Assembly (NCBI RefSeq): GCF_000379485.1
Contig: NZ_KB902285.1
Coordinates: forward strand, 34,793 to 98,792
Origin: Wenxinia marina DSM 24838
GTDB taxonomy: Bacteria; Pseudomonadota; Alphaproteobacteria; Rhodobacterales; Rhodobacteraceae
DNA: 64,000 bases
Reading direction: 5' to 3'
A model generated the notes under the pieces. The model was not told the DNA's origin and did no database searches. It worked only from the letters and a program-made list of their open reading frames with translations. The position numbers were made by a program, and so were the translations under genes. Positions 7,439 to 15,778 of the stretch are shown here, piece after piece (position 1 is the first letter of the stretch; every line of letters begins with the position of its first letter).

Positions 7439-8859
7439 CGAGATCGATGCCTGCAGGCCACGACGGTCCCCGCGCCGGCGGTCCGGCCGTCGACGAGCCC
7501 GACCTTGCCGCGCTGCGTGCGGCCCACGCCGCGCTCGGCGGCCATCGTGCGCCTCCCCCCCGGGCGGAGCGGGATGCCCATCTGTCCGCGCTCGGCAACG
7601 CGGTGCGAGATGCGGCCGAGGAGATCGCGCGAGCCGTCAGCGCGGATTTCGGCCATCGCCCCCGGCAGGAGACGCTGCTGACAGAGGTCGCGATGGTGCT
7701 CCAGGCGGTGCGCCATGCCCGGCGCAACCTGCGCCGCTGGACCCGCCCGCGCCGGGTGGTTCTGCCGCCGCACCTGTGGCCGTCCACGGCTTCGATCCTG
7801 CGTGAACCGCTCGGTCTGGTTGGGATCATCGCACCCTGGAACTATCCGGTGCAGCTGGCGCTGGTGCCGCTGGTCGCGGCGCTGGCGGGGGGCAACCGGG
7901 TGATCCTGCATCCGTCCGAGCAGATGCCACGCACCGCGGAACTCCTGGCGGACCTCGCGGGTCGCGCGGTTCCCGATACGGTTCGCGTCGTCGCCGGCGG
8001 GCCCGAGGTCGCCCGGGCGCTCTGCGTACAGCCGCTGGACGGGCTCTTCTTCACCGGCTCGACCGCGACGGGCCGCCGGGTGATGGCGGCGGCGGCCGAG
8101 AACCTCGTCCCGGTGACGCTGGAGCTGGGCGGCAAGTCGCCGGCCCTGATCCTGGCGGATGCCGACCTGGACGAGGCTGCGCGCTCGATCGTCGCCGGCA
8201 AGCTGCTGAACGCCGGGCAGACCTGCATCGCGCCGGACTACCTGCTGATCCCCCGCACCCGGGCAGACGCGGTGGTCGCGGCCCTGGGTCGCGCAGCCTC
8301 CGCGCTCTACCCCGACCCGGCCGGGCCGGACTACGCGACCATCGTCCGTCCGGCGGATCGAGCGCGGCTCGAGGCGATGCTCGACGGTGTCGATGCGCGC
8401 CCGCTGATGTCGCCAATGCCGCCCGCCCCGCGCATGGGCGGCTGGGTCGTCGTGGACCCGCCCGCCGATCACCCCGTGATGCGAGACGAGATCTTCGGGC
8501 CCGTCCTGCCCCTCGTCCCCTACGACGACACGCAAGAGGCATGCCGGTTCGTCAACGACCGGCCGACCCCGCTCGCCCTCTATGTCTACGGCCGCGACAC
8601 GCGTGCCGCGGCGCGCATCGTCGCGGCGGTCCGCTCGGGCGGCGCGATGATCAACGAGGCGGTGCAGCATGTCGGCGTACAGTCCCTGCCGTTCGGCGGG
8701 GCCGGCGCCTCGGGAATGGGCGCCTACCACGGCGACGAGGGCTTCCGCGCCATGACCCGCCCGCGCAGCGTGGTGACGGCGCGGCCCTCGCTCGCGCGCT
8801 TCGTCCGGCCGCCCTACGGCGCAACGATGGAGCGCATCCTGCGGTCACTGATCCGCTGA
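7435..8859 (+). CDS. Aldehyde dehydrogenase, likely C30 carotenoid aldehyde oxidation
   Basis: A 474-residue NAD(P)-dependent aldehyde dehydrogenase of the coniferyl-aldehyde/class 3 type. The catalytic cysteine is in NAGQTCIAP (Cys264) and the general-base glutamate in TLELGGKSP (Glu230). APWNYPVQ and FTGSTATG are the usual cofactor contacts. A GTG start at 7435 overlaps the YjdF-like gene; an ATG at 7447 is the alternative. In staphyloxanthin-type pathways a dehydrogenase of this kind turns the terminal aldehyde of a diapo-carotenoid into the acid before glycosylation. It stands tail to tail with a CrtQ-like glycosyltransferase, their ends overlapping by 15 bases. The role in carotenoid synthesis is inferred from context; the family call is firm. 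Confidence 0.85.
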   Translation: MTRSMPAGHDGPRAGGPAVDEPDLAALRAAHAALGGHRAPPPRAERDAHLSALGNAVRDAAEEIARAVSADFGHRPRQETLLTEVAMVLQAVRHARRNLRRWTRPRRVVLPPHLWPSTASILREPLGLVGIIAPWNYPVQLALVPLVAALAGGNRVILHPSEQMPRTAELLADLAGRAVPDTVRVVAGGPEVARALCVQPLDGLFFTGSTATGRRVMAAAAENLVPVTLELGGKSPALILADADLDEAARSIVAGKLLNAGQTCIAPDYLLIPRTRADAVVAALGRAASALYPDPAGPDYATIVRPADRARLEAMLDGVDARPLMSPMPPAPRMGGWVVVDPPADHPVMRDEIFGPVLPLVPYDDTQEACRFVNDRPTPLALYVYGRDTRAAARIVAAVRSGGAMINEAVQHVGVQSLPFGGAGASGMGAYHGDEGFRAMTRPRSVVTARPSLARFVRPPYGATMERILRSLIR

Positions 8860-9984
8860 GGGTGGCGCGTAGCTGCGCCCCCGCCACGTCGCGCGCCGTC
8901 CGCGCCGGGCGCCGAGGAGCGCCGTCCATTGTATGGAGAGGACGAAGAGCACGCCCGCGGGATGCAGGGCCACCGACAGCCAGGATTGCCGCAACCGGAC
9001 CGCCATCACCGCCCGTGCCGCCAGCACCAGCCCCACCGCCGCGGAGGAGAGGGCCATCGACCACGCCAGCCCCATCGCAATCGCGGCGAGGAGGGTCAGG
9101 ACCGGCAGGACATGGCCGCCGAACAGCAGCAGCGTCCAGACGGGCAGGGCGCGCGGCGTCGCCATCCCCTCGGTCGCGTTCTTGGAGAAGCCGTGCCAGA
9201 TGTCCGGCAGCGTGTCGTACATCCGGCAGGCGGCCAGCGGCGTCGCGTCGGTCAGGTCCGACCTGCCGCCCGCGCGCCGGACGTTCCGCGGCAGCATCAG
9301 CCCGTCGTGCATCCGCCCGGCGAACGCGGCGTGCCCGCCGGCCGCGTCGTAGGCGCTGCGCCGCACCGCCATCAACTGTCCGCAGCCCGCGCCGAAGGAC
9401 GGATCGGGCGAGCGCCGCGCCATCGGCAGCGGCAGGTAGCCGAGGAGGGTGGTGAAGATCTGCGGGATCACGATGCGCTCGGCGAGGGTGAGCGTGATCT
9501 GGCGGGGAAAGCCGCTGAGGCAGTCGATTCCGTCCCGCTCCATCTGCGCGACCAGCCGCGCGGCGGCGTCGGGGGCGAGGCGGACGTCGGCGTCGACGAA
9601 CAGGAGGACGGGGGTCCGGGCCGCCTGTGACAGCTGCCAGCAGGCGTGGGTCTTGCCGATCCAGCCGGGCGGCAGCTCGGCGCCCCGGATCAGGCGCAGC
9701 CGCGGGTCGGCGACGGCGCGGGCGGCGACGATGGACGCGGTGCCGTCGGTCGAGCCGTCGTCGAGGACGACCACCTCGACCTCGATGCCGGCCTGTCCCA
9801 GCGCGGAGTCGAGCGAGGCGTTGATGTTCGCCGCCTCGTCCCGCGCCGGGATCAGGATCGACACCGCCGGAAGATCCGCCCCGCCCGCGGCGGGCGGCGG
9901 GCGCAGGACGGCGAGGTTTGCGGCGACCATGCCGGCGAACAGCGCCGCGAGCGCGAGCCCGAGGATCGAGAGGGCGAGGATCAC
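8845..9984 (-). CDS. crtQ: CrtQ-like family 2 glycosyltransferase
   Basis: A 379-residue membrane-bound GT2 enzyme. It has an N-terminal helix (residues 1-22), then the GT-A core with VSILIPARDEAANI, the DDGSTDGT nucleotide loop and the FVDADVRL DxD metal motif, and two or three C-terminal helices. GWIGKTHACWQL is a pattern I associate with CrtQ/4,4'-diaponeurosporenoate glycosyltransferases. The expected reaction is esterification of the carotenoid carboxylate with a sugar from a UDP-sugar at the inner membrane. The GTG at 9984 was chosen because it lies 10 bases after the upstream gene and begins directly at the membrane helix; longer starts would run far into the acyltransferase. It is the last gene of the minus-strand crt operon. 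Confidence 0.78.
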   Translation of the reverse strand: MILALSILGLALAALFAGMVAANLAVLRPPPAAGGADLPAVSILIPARDEAANINASLDSALGQAGIEVEVVVLDDGSTDGTASIVAARAVADPRLRLIRGAELPPGWIGKTHACWQLSQAARTPVLLFVDADVRLAPDAAARLVAQMERDGIDCLSGFPRQITLTLAERIVIPQIFTTLLGYLPLPMARRSPDPSFGAGCGQLMAVRRSAYDAAGGHAAFAGRMHDGLMLPRNVRRAGGRSDLTDATPLAACRMYDTLPDIWHGFSKNATEGMATPRALPVWTLLLFGGHVLPVLTLLAAIAMGLAWSMALSSAAVGLVLAARAVMAVRLRQSWLSVALHPAGVLFVLSIQWTALLGARRGRRATWRGRSYAPPSADQ

Positions 9985-9994
9985 GCCGCCCCCG

Positions 9995-10804
9995 TCACGG
10001 CCGCCCGCCGGGCGCAGTCTCCGGCGCATGGTCCGGCGCATACGGACGGCCGGTGGCCACGGCGCGCGCCCGCTGCCACAGGCCGTAGACCCCGCCCGTG
10101 CCGCGCGCCCCGCCGATGAGGGTCTCGAACGACCCCGGATCACGGGCCACCGCCAGCGCGGCCAGCGCGTCCGCCGTATCCGTCAGCGCCGCCTCCAGCC
10201 GCGGGCCGAGGGCGACCGCGCCCTCGCCCGCCCGCGCCTCGACCGGCGCGCCGAAGCGCAGCAGGGCCTCGGGGCGCTTCTCGGACCAGAACGTATATTC
10301 CATCGCCAGCGGCACCGCGAGCACCTCGGGCCGCCGCGCCATCAGGTGCGCCGCACCGGGCCGCAGGCCCAGCGGCCGCGTGCGCACATCGGCGAAACGG
10401 CCCTGCGCGGTGATCCACAGCACCCGGTCCGGCACGTCCGTCACCCGCATCGCCTGGCGCAGGAAATCCGCGGCTCCCCGCGGATCGTCCTGTCGCACGC
10501 CGAAGACGCCGAGACGGGCCATGAAGCGGTACCGCTCCAGCATGGCCGCGTCGATCGGGCCATAGCCCTGCCTGTCCGGGAAGAATCGCGGGTGAAGCGC
10601 GATGAAGATCGCCGGGTCCCACCAGGAGGGGTGGTTGGCGTAGATCATCAGCGGCCTGTCCGGCGGCACCTCCGGCAGGCCGGGCCGCGCCAGCCGCACC
10701 GCCCGGAAGTTCGACGCCAGCTGCCGCCGCATGACGCCCGCGAAGAACCGGCAGGCGCCGTTCGAGCGGGCCGCGAGGGGGTCGCGTTCACTCGGCCGCG
10801 ACAT
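9995..10804 (-). CDS. PlsC-type acyltransferase, candidate carotenoid-glycoside acyltransferase
   Basis: A 269-residue lysophospholipid-acyltransferase-fold protein. The catalytic motif is NHPSWWDP near residue 56 (NHx4D form), and the second-block glycine/arginine region is TAQGRFADVRTRPLG. Such enzymes move an acyl chain from acyl-CoA or acyl-ACP to a hydroxyl at the membrane. In the cluster it sits between the oxidase and the glycosyltransferase, where Staphylococcus has crtO, which acylates the sugar of the carotenoid ester. It is not a CrtO homologue by motif but could do the same job. The ATG at 10804 overlaps the upstream desaturase-family gene by 17 bases; an earlier ATG at 10843 is possible. 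Confidence 0.75.
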   Translation of the reverse strand: MSRPSERDPLAARSNGACRFFAGVMRRQLASNFRAVRLARPGLPEVPPDRPLMIYANHPSWWDPAIFIALHPRFFPDRQGYGPIDAAMLERYRFMARLGVFGVRQDDPRGAADFLRQAMRVTDVPDRVLWITAQGRFADVRTRPLGLRPGAAHLMARRPEVLAVPLAMEYTFWSEKRPEALLRFGAPVEARAGEGAVALGPRLEAALTDTADALAALAVARDPGSFETLIGGARGTGGVYGLWQRARAVATGRPYAPDHAPETAPGGRP

Positions 10805-12329
10805 CCGCCGTATCCCCTGTCGTACGTTCCGCGCCGCCGGCATCCCGGTCGAGCGTGTCCGCCGCGATCCAGCCCGACATCAGCGCCATCGGCATGCCCG
10901 GCCCCGGATGCGCCGAGCCGCCCGCGAGGTAGAGGCCCGGCACCTGACGCGATCGGTTGCCCGGCTTGAACGCGCCCAGCACGCGGCCGTGGCTGGCAAG
11001 GCCGTAGATCGCGCCGTCGAGCACGCGGTAGCGGTCGTGGATGTCCTGCGGGGTGAGCGTGCGCTCCACCGCGATCCGCTCCTCGATGTCCTCCATCCCG
11101 GCAGTCCGTTTCAGCTTGTCCAGGATGCTGCGGCGGTAGCCGGGCAGCATCTGCGACCAGTCCTGTCCGGGGCGCAGGTAGGGCGTGTGGACGAGGATGT
11201 AGAGCGCCTCGCCGCCCTCGGGCGCGACGCCCGGCTCGGTCCGCGCGGGGGCGGCGATGTAGGCGGTGGGGTCGGGCGCGGGGACGCCCCGGTCGTAGAT
11301 CGCCGCGAACTCCTCCTCGGGGTCGCGGGAGAAGACGAAGTTGTGGTGCGCGAGGTGGTCGTAGGCCTGCCGCAGGCCGAGGTAGAGGACGACGCCAGAA
11401 CAGGCGGCCTCGCGCTTGCGGGACTTGCGGAAGCTCTCCCACGCCGCGCCGCCGACGAGCTCGCGGTAGGTGCGCACGCTGTCCATGTTGGACACGACGC
11501 GATCCACGGCGACCCGCTCGCCGTGCTCCGTCACCACCGCCGCCGTGCGCCCGCCCTCCAGCTCGATCCGCTCCACGCCGCAGCCGGTGCGCACTTCGAC
11601 GCCGAGGTCCAGCGCCACCCGCTCCAGCGCCAGCGGCACGGCGCGGGTGCCGCCCATCGGGTACCACACGCCCTCGCCCTGCTGCATCTGCGCGATGCCG
11701 CAGAGGACGGCAGGGGAGGCGAGGGGTGAGGAGCCGACATACTGGATGAAATGCTCCAGCATCTGCGTCACCCGCAGATCGCGCACGTTGCGCTTGATCT
11801 CGCCCGCCACCGTACGGTGCATCCGCAGCGCGAGGACGTCGGACAGCGTGGACAGGGTCATGTTCGCGCGCATGTCCATCGTGTCGCGCAGGTCCTCGAC
11901 GCTCTTCCAGAAGAAGAAGCGGTCGGACACGTCGGACAGCCGCCGGGCGACGGCCATGAACTTCTCGAACCCCTCGCGGTCGCGGGGGGACAGCCGCCCG
12001 ATCTCCTCGGCCGCGCGGGCGGGATCGTCGCGCAGGTCGAGGACGGTGCCGTCGTCGTAGAAGCAGCGCCATTGCGGGTCGAGCCGGCGCAGGTCCAGCT
12101 CGTCGTGCAGGTCGCGGCCGGCCTCGCCGAAGATCCGCTCCAGCACCCGCGGCATGGTCAGGATCGTCGGCCCCATGTCGAAGCGGTAGCCGCCTTCCTC
12201 CAGCACCGCGGCCTTCCCGCCGAGCCAGTCGTTCTTCTCGAACAGCACGACCTTGTGGCCCCGCGCGGCGAGGGTGACGGCAGAGGCGAGGCCGCCGAGG
12301 CCGCCTCCGATGATCGCGGTCCGGCTCAT
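10788..12329 (-). CDS. CrtP/CrtNb-like FAD-dependent C30 carotenoid oxidase
   Basis: A 513-residue phytoene-desaturase-family flavoprotein. It starts with the dinucleotide fold IIGGGLGGLASAVTLAARG and has the FDMGPTILTMP stretch and the C-terminal FAD motif GGSAHPGPGMPMALMSG. The family includes desaturases (CrtN/CrtI) and terminal-methyl oxidases (CrtP/CrtNb). I favour the oxidase role because the C-terminal motif with PMALMSG resembles CrtP more than CrtN and because the second copy next door has the desaturase form. That assignment is tentative. It overlaps the upstream gene by ATGA and the downstream acyltransferase by 17 bases, so all four minus-strand crt genes form one tightly coupled operon. 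Confidence 0.72.
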   Translation of the reverse strand: MSRTAIIGGGLGGLASAVTLAARGHKVVLFEKNDWLGGKAAVLEEGGYRFDMGPTILTMPRVLERIFGEAGRDLHDELDLRRLDPQWRCFYDDGTVLDLRDDPARAAEEIGRLSPRDREGFEKFMAVARRLSDVSDRFFFWKSVEDLRDTMDMRANMTLSTLSDVLALRMHRTVAGEIKRNVRDLRVTQMLEHFIQYVGSSPLASPAVLCGIAQMQQGEGVWYPMGGTRAVPLALERVALDLGVEVRTGCGVERIELEGGRTAAVVTEHGERVAVDRVVSNMDSVRTYRELVGGAAWESFRKSRKREAACSGVVLYLGLRQAYDHLAHHNFVFSRDPEEEFAAIYDRGVPAPDPTAYIAAPARTEPGVAPEGGEALYILVHTPYLRPGQDWSQMLPGYRRSILDKLKRTAGMEDIEERIAVERTLTPQDIHDRYRVLDGAIYGLASHGRVLGAFKPGNRSRQVPGLYLAGGSAHPGPGMPMALMSGWIAADTLDRDAGGAERTTGDTADVAAE

Positions 12330-13906
12330 TCGGCAGCCTCCTTCGGCAGGGTGGTCGTCAGGTGTCCGAGGCCCGGCAGGCCGAGGTCCTCGGCGCAGAG
12401 GCGGCTGGCGATCCGGGCGCTCTCGAAGATCGTCGGCAGGCCCGAGCCGGGATGCGTGCCGCCGCCGGTCAGGTAGACGCCGGCGATGTCCTCGAACCGG
12501 TTCCGGGGCCGCAGCGTCAGCATCTGACCGAGATTGTGGGCGAGGTTGAAGGTCGCGCCCTCGTACACCGCCATCTTCGACTGCCAGTCGTCGGGCGTAT
12601 ACATCACCTCGGTCCGGATCATCGGGCGGACGTCCTGCCCGATGATCCTCGACACCTTGTCCAGCAGCTTCTCACGATAGGCCGGCGCCTCCGCCGTCCA
12701 GTCGACGCCGCCCGTGAGGTTGCCGACGGGGGCGAGGACGTAGAGGGCGGAATGCCCGGCGGGCGCGAGCGTGTCGTCGGTGACGCCGGCGTTCTGCAGG
12801 TAGACGGTGGGGTCCACCGGCGCCTGCCCGGCGTCGATCTCGGCCACGTTGCGGGCGTAGTCCTGCGAGAAGGCGATGGTGTGGTGGCTCACGTCCGGGA
12901 ACGTCCCCTCGACGCCGAGATACAGCATGAAGGTGGAGCAGGAGTAGCGCTTGGACGCGATCTTCCGGTCGGTCCATCGGCGGCGGGCCGCGTCCGGCAC
13001 CAGCGTCGTCATCGCGTGGGCGAAGTCGGCGTTCATCACCACGGCGTCGGCGTCGTACCGGCCGTGGGCCGTCACCGCGCCTTTCGCCCGGCCCTTGTCG
13101 AGGACCAGTCGTTCCACCGGTTCGGTCAGGCGAACCTGCACGCCCATCTCCGCCGCGATCCGCGCCATCGCCGCGGTGACGGCGTTGCAGCCGCCCCGCG
13201 GGTGGTAGACGCCGAAGCCGTACTCGATGTGGGCGATGATCGTGTAGAGCGAGGGGCACTTGAACGGCGACATGCCGAGGTACTTGGACTGGAACGAGAA
13301 GGCGACGCGCACGTCCGGATTGTCGAACCAGCGGTGCAGGTCGCGGTCCACCGACGACCAGGGCCGCAGGCGGGGCAGGGCGCGCAGCATGTCGCCGCGC
13401 ATCAGGTCCGCGGACGACAGGAACGGCCGCTGCAGGATCGAGCGGAAGGCCTCGAACTTGCTGCGGTTCTCGGCGAGGAAAGCGGGCACGCGGGCGGCGT
13501 CCCTGGCGTCGATGCGGGCCACCTGCTGCACCAGGCGCTCCGGGTCGGCGGTGGCGTCGATCCGGCGGCCATCGTCGAACTGCAGCCGGTACATCGGATC
13601 GAGACGGACCAGGTCGACCTCCTCGTCCAGATCGCGGCCGCACGCCGCGAAGATCTCCCGCAGGACCTCGGGATAGAGGAAGAAGGTCGGCCCGATATCG
13701 AAGGTGAACCCGTCCCGCTTGAGCGCGCCGGTGCGGCCGCCGACCGTGGCCTCCTTCTCCAGCACGGTGACCTCGGCTCCGGCCGCCCGCAGGAGCATCG
13801 CGGCGGCCAGGCCCCCGGGCCCGGCGCCGACAACGAGGACCCGCTTGCCCGGGCCCGATCCGTCGGCGGGCAGGCGAAACCGTGATCTGCCGTCCATCAT
13901 CATCAA
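12326..13906 (-). CDS. crtN: CrtN-like squalene/diapophytoene desaturase
   Basis: A 526-residue FAD-dependent desaturase. The N-terminal Rossmann motif is VLVVGAGPGGLAAA, followed by GGRTGALKRDGFTFDIGPTF. The C-terminal signature is LTGGGTHPGSGLPTIFESA, as in desaturases. It should introduce the conjugated double bonds of a C30 backbone supplied by HpnCDE. The first of four in-frame ATGs (13906) was taken; AGGAGAA lies at the right distance upstream on the minus strand. First gene of the minus-strand crt operon, divergent from hpnC across 142 bases. A C40 phytoene desaturase role is possible, but no crtE or crtB is visible here, while three squalene-pathway genes are. Confidence 0.8.
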   Translation of the reverse strand: MMMMDGRSRFRLPADGSGPGKRVLVVGAGPGGLAAAMLLRAAGAEVTVLEKEATVGGRTGALKRDGFTFDIGPTFFLYPEVLREIFAACGRDLDEEVDLVRLDPMYRLQFDDGRRIDATADPERLVQQVARIDARDAARVPAFLAENRSKFEAFRSILQRPFLSSADLMRGDMLRALPRLRPWSSVDRDLHRWFDNPDVRVAFSFQSKYLGMSPFKCPSLYTIIAHIEYGFGVYHPRGGCNAVTAAMARIAAEMGVQVRLTEPVERLVLDKGRAKGAVTAHGRYDADAVVMNADFAHAMTTLVPDAARRRWTDRKIASKRYSCSTFMLYLGVEGTFPDVSHHTIAFSQDYARNVAEIDAGQAPVDPTVYLQNAGVTDDTLAPAGHSALYVLAPVGNLTGGVDWTAEAPAYREKLLDKVSRIIGQDVRPMIRTEVMYTPDDWQSKMAVYEGATFNLAHNLGQMLTLRPRNRFEDIAGVYLTGGGTHPGSGLPTIFESARIASRLCAEDLGLPGLGHLTTTLPKEAAE

Positions 13907-13925
13907 CTTCTCCTGCGCGCTGTCC

Positions 13926-13938
13926 GATCAGGTTGATC
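13926..13938. promoter_or_regulatory. Small inverted repeat in the crtN/hpnC divergent promoter region
   Basis: GATCA-GGT-TGATC, a perfect 5-bp inverted repeat, lies 20 bases upstream of crtN in the 142-base region that must drive both carotenoid operons. It could be a shared operator. It is short, and chance is a real alternative. Confidence 0.28.
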
Positions 13939-14048
13939 CGAAATTGCCGTTGCGCGTAGCCCCACTAGCTTTCACCGGACGCAGATCGGCCGATGCGGTC
14001 CGCGAGCAAGCCGAAGGTAGTGCACGATTGAGAGAGGCCACGCCCGAG

Positions 14049-14936
14049 ATGGCATATTCGAGCAGCCCGCCCGCGCCGGCCGACCCGCTTGCGGTGAACC
14101 TGCCGCGCGCTCCCGGCCGCGAGAACTTCCCCGTCGCATCGGTGCTGATCGCGTCGCATCTCCGCCCGGCGATCCGGGCCTTCTACGACGTGGTGCGTCA
14201 CGCTGACGACATCGCGGACGACCCACACCTCCCGAGTGCAGAGAAGGCCCGCAGGATCGACCGGATCGCGGCCGGCCTGAACGGCGACCGGACCGGCGAC
14301 GGCCGGACGATCCACCTGCTGGAGGTCCTCGACGCGACCGGCCACCGCCCCGCCGCGCGTCACGCCCTGCGCATGATGGACGCGTTCCGCGCCGACATCC
14401 GGTCCGAGCCGTGCCGTGACTGGTCCGATCTCGCCGAATACTGCCGCGCCTCGGCCGATCCGGTCGGACGCTTCCTCCTCGACCTGCATGACGAGGGGTC
14501 GGGGGCGCACGAGGCCTCCGACGCGCTGTGCACCGCGCTGCAGATCCTCAACCATCTGCAGGACATGGGCGAGGACCGGCGCGCGCTGGGGCGCGTCTAT
14601 CTGCCGCTTGCGATGATCGCCGAGGCCGGCGGCCGGGTCGAGGACCTGGACCGACCGGCGCTGACGCCCGGCCTGCGCGGCGCCGTCGACAGGGCTCTCG
14701 CCCGGACCGGTGACCTGCTCGACCGGGCCGCGGAACTTCCGTCCCTCCTGCGCTCGCGCCGTCTGGCGGCGGAAGCGCGGACCATCCTTTCGCTGGCGCG
14801 ATCCCTCTCCCGGCGGCTGCGCGACAGCGATCCGCTGGCACACCGGGTCGCACCGACGCGCCCCGACGCGGCGCGCGCGGTAGCGGCGGGCGTCCTGTCC
14901 CTCGCGGGCGTCGGACGTGGTCGGACAGCCACCTGA
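14049..14936 (+). CDS. hpnC: HpnC, squalene synthase-family protein of the HpnCDE pathway
   Basis: A 295-residue all-helical trans-isoprenyl diphosphate synthase. The first Asp-rich motif is HADDIADD at residues 51-58, and the second region is LNHLQDMGED (167-176), with GRVYLP after it. HpnC converts presqualene diphosphate made by HpnD to hydroxysqualene. The start MAYSSSPPAP at 14049 fits the family length; the long open frame upstream is the reverse side of crtN. It shares one base (TGATG) with hpnD, so it is translationally coupled. HpnCDE usually feed hopanoid synthesis, but no squalene-hopene cyclase is near; here they abut C30 carotenoid genes. Confidence 0.88.
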   Translation: MAYSSSPPAPADPLAVNLPRAPGRENFPVASVLIASHLRPAIRAFYDVVRHADDIADDPHLPSAEKARRIDRIAAGLNGDRTGDGRTIHLLEVLDATGHRPAARHALRMMDAFRADIRSEPCRDWSDLAEYCRASADPVGRFLLDLHDEGSGAHEASDALCTALQILNHLQDMGEDRRALGRVYLPLAMIAEAGGRVEDLDRPALTPGLRGAVDRALARTGDLLDRAAELPSLLRSRRLAAEARTILSLARSLSRRLRDSDPLAHRVAPTRPDAARAVAAGVLSLAGVGRGRTAT

Positions 14937-15778
14937 TGGCGCTCGACATGGACATGCAGAAGCCCGCGGCCGAGATCGTCCGGGCCTCGGGCAGCTCCTT
15001 CGCGGCCGGGATGCGCTGCCTGCCTCGGGAGCGGCGACGGGCGATCGTCGCCGTGTACGCCTTCTGCCGTACCGTGGACGACATCGCGGACGGTGGCGGC
15101 ACGGTCGAACGGAGGAGCGCGGGCCTGGACGCCTGGCAACGGGAGCTCGACCGCGTCAGACGGGATGAGGCCGTCACGCCCGTGGGGACGGAACTGGCCT
15201 GGGCGATCCGCCGCTTCGCCCTGCCGGACGAGGAACTGGATCTCGTCATCGAGGGCATGCGCATGGATGTGGACGGCATGTGCGCGCCCGACAGCCGGAC
15301 GCTCGACGACTACGTGCGGCGGGTGGCCGGGTCGGTGGGGCTGCTGTCCATGCATATCTTCGGCGCGTGGCAAGGCGACGCCTCCCGGCGCTTCGCCCTG
15401 TCGCTGGCGCAGGCACTGCAGCTGACGAACATCCTGCGGGATGTCGAGGAGGACGCAGCCATCGGGCGCATCTACCTCCCCTCCGAGTTGCTCACGGAAG
15501 CGGGGGTGTCGCCCGACCCCCGGACCCTTCCCGCGGCCGCGGGGCTGCCACGGGTGCGGGGGGCGATCGCGGCCAAGGCGCGGGCCGCGTTCGACGCGGC
15601 GGAGGCGGAGATTCCCCGGCACAGCCGCCTGCGCCTCATGCCCGCCCTGATGATGATGGGACCTTACGAGCGTCTGCTGACGGAAGTCGAGCGGGACACG
15701 CGCCGACCGCCGCCGCCGCGCACCCGCCTGGGAAAGCTGCGCGACGGCCTCGTCTGCATCCTGCGCGGCCGCGCGTGA
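14936..15778 (+). CDS. hpnD: HpnD, presqualene diphosphate synthase
   Basis: A 280-residue squalene/phytoene synthase family enzyme. It has both metal-binding motifs: VDDIAD at residues 47-52 and TNILRDVEED at 164-173, plus GRIYLP. It couples two farnesyl diphosphates to presqualene diphosphate in the cytoplasm. It closely resembles bacterial HpnD and could be mistaken for CrtB or CrtM; the pairing with hpnC and hpnE decides for HpnD. It overlaps hpnC by one base and its last four bases (GTGA) contain the start of hpnE. Confidence 0.88.
   Translation: MALDMDMQKPAAEIVRASGSSFAAGMRCLPRERRRAIVAVYAFCRTVDDIADGGGTVERRSAGLDAWQRELDRVRRDEAVTPVGTELAWAIRRFALPDEELDLVIEGMRMDVDGMCAPDSRTLDDYVRRVAGSVGLLSMHIFGAWQGDASRRFALSLAQALQLTNILRDVEEDAAIGRIYLPSELLTEAGVSPDPRTLPAAAGLPRVRGAIAAKARAAFDAAEAEIPRHSRLRLMPALMMMGPYERLLTEVERDTRRPPPPRTRLGKLRDGLVCILRGRA

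Noticed and set aside
13907..14048. PpsR/CrtJ operator (TGT-N12-ACA) in the carotenoid promoter
   Set aside because: A TGT is present but no ACA at the required distance.
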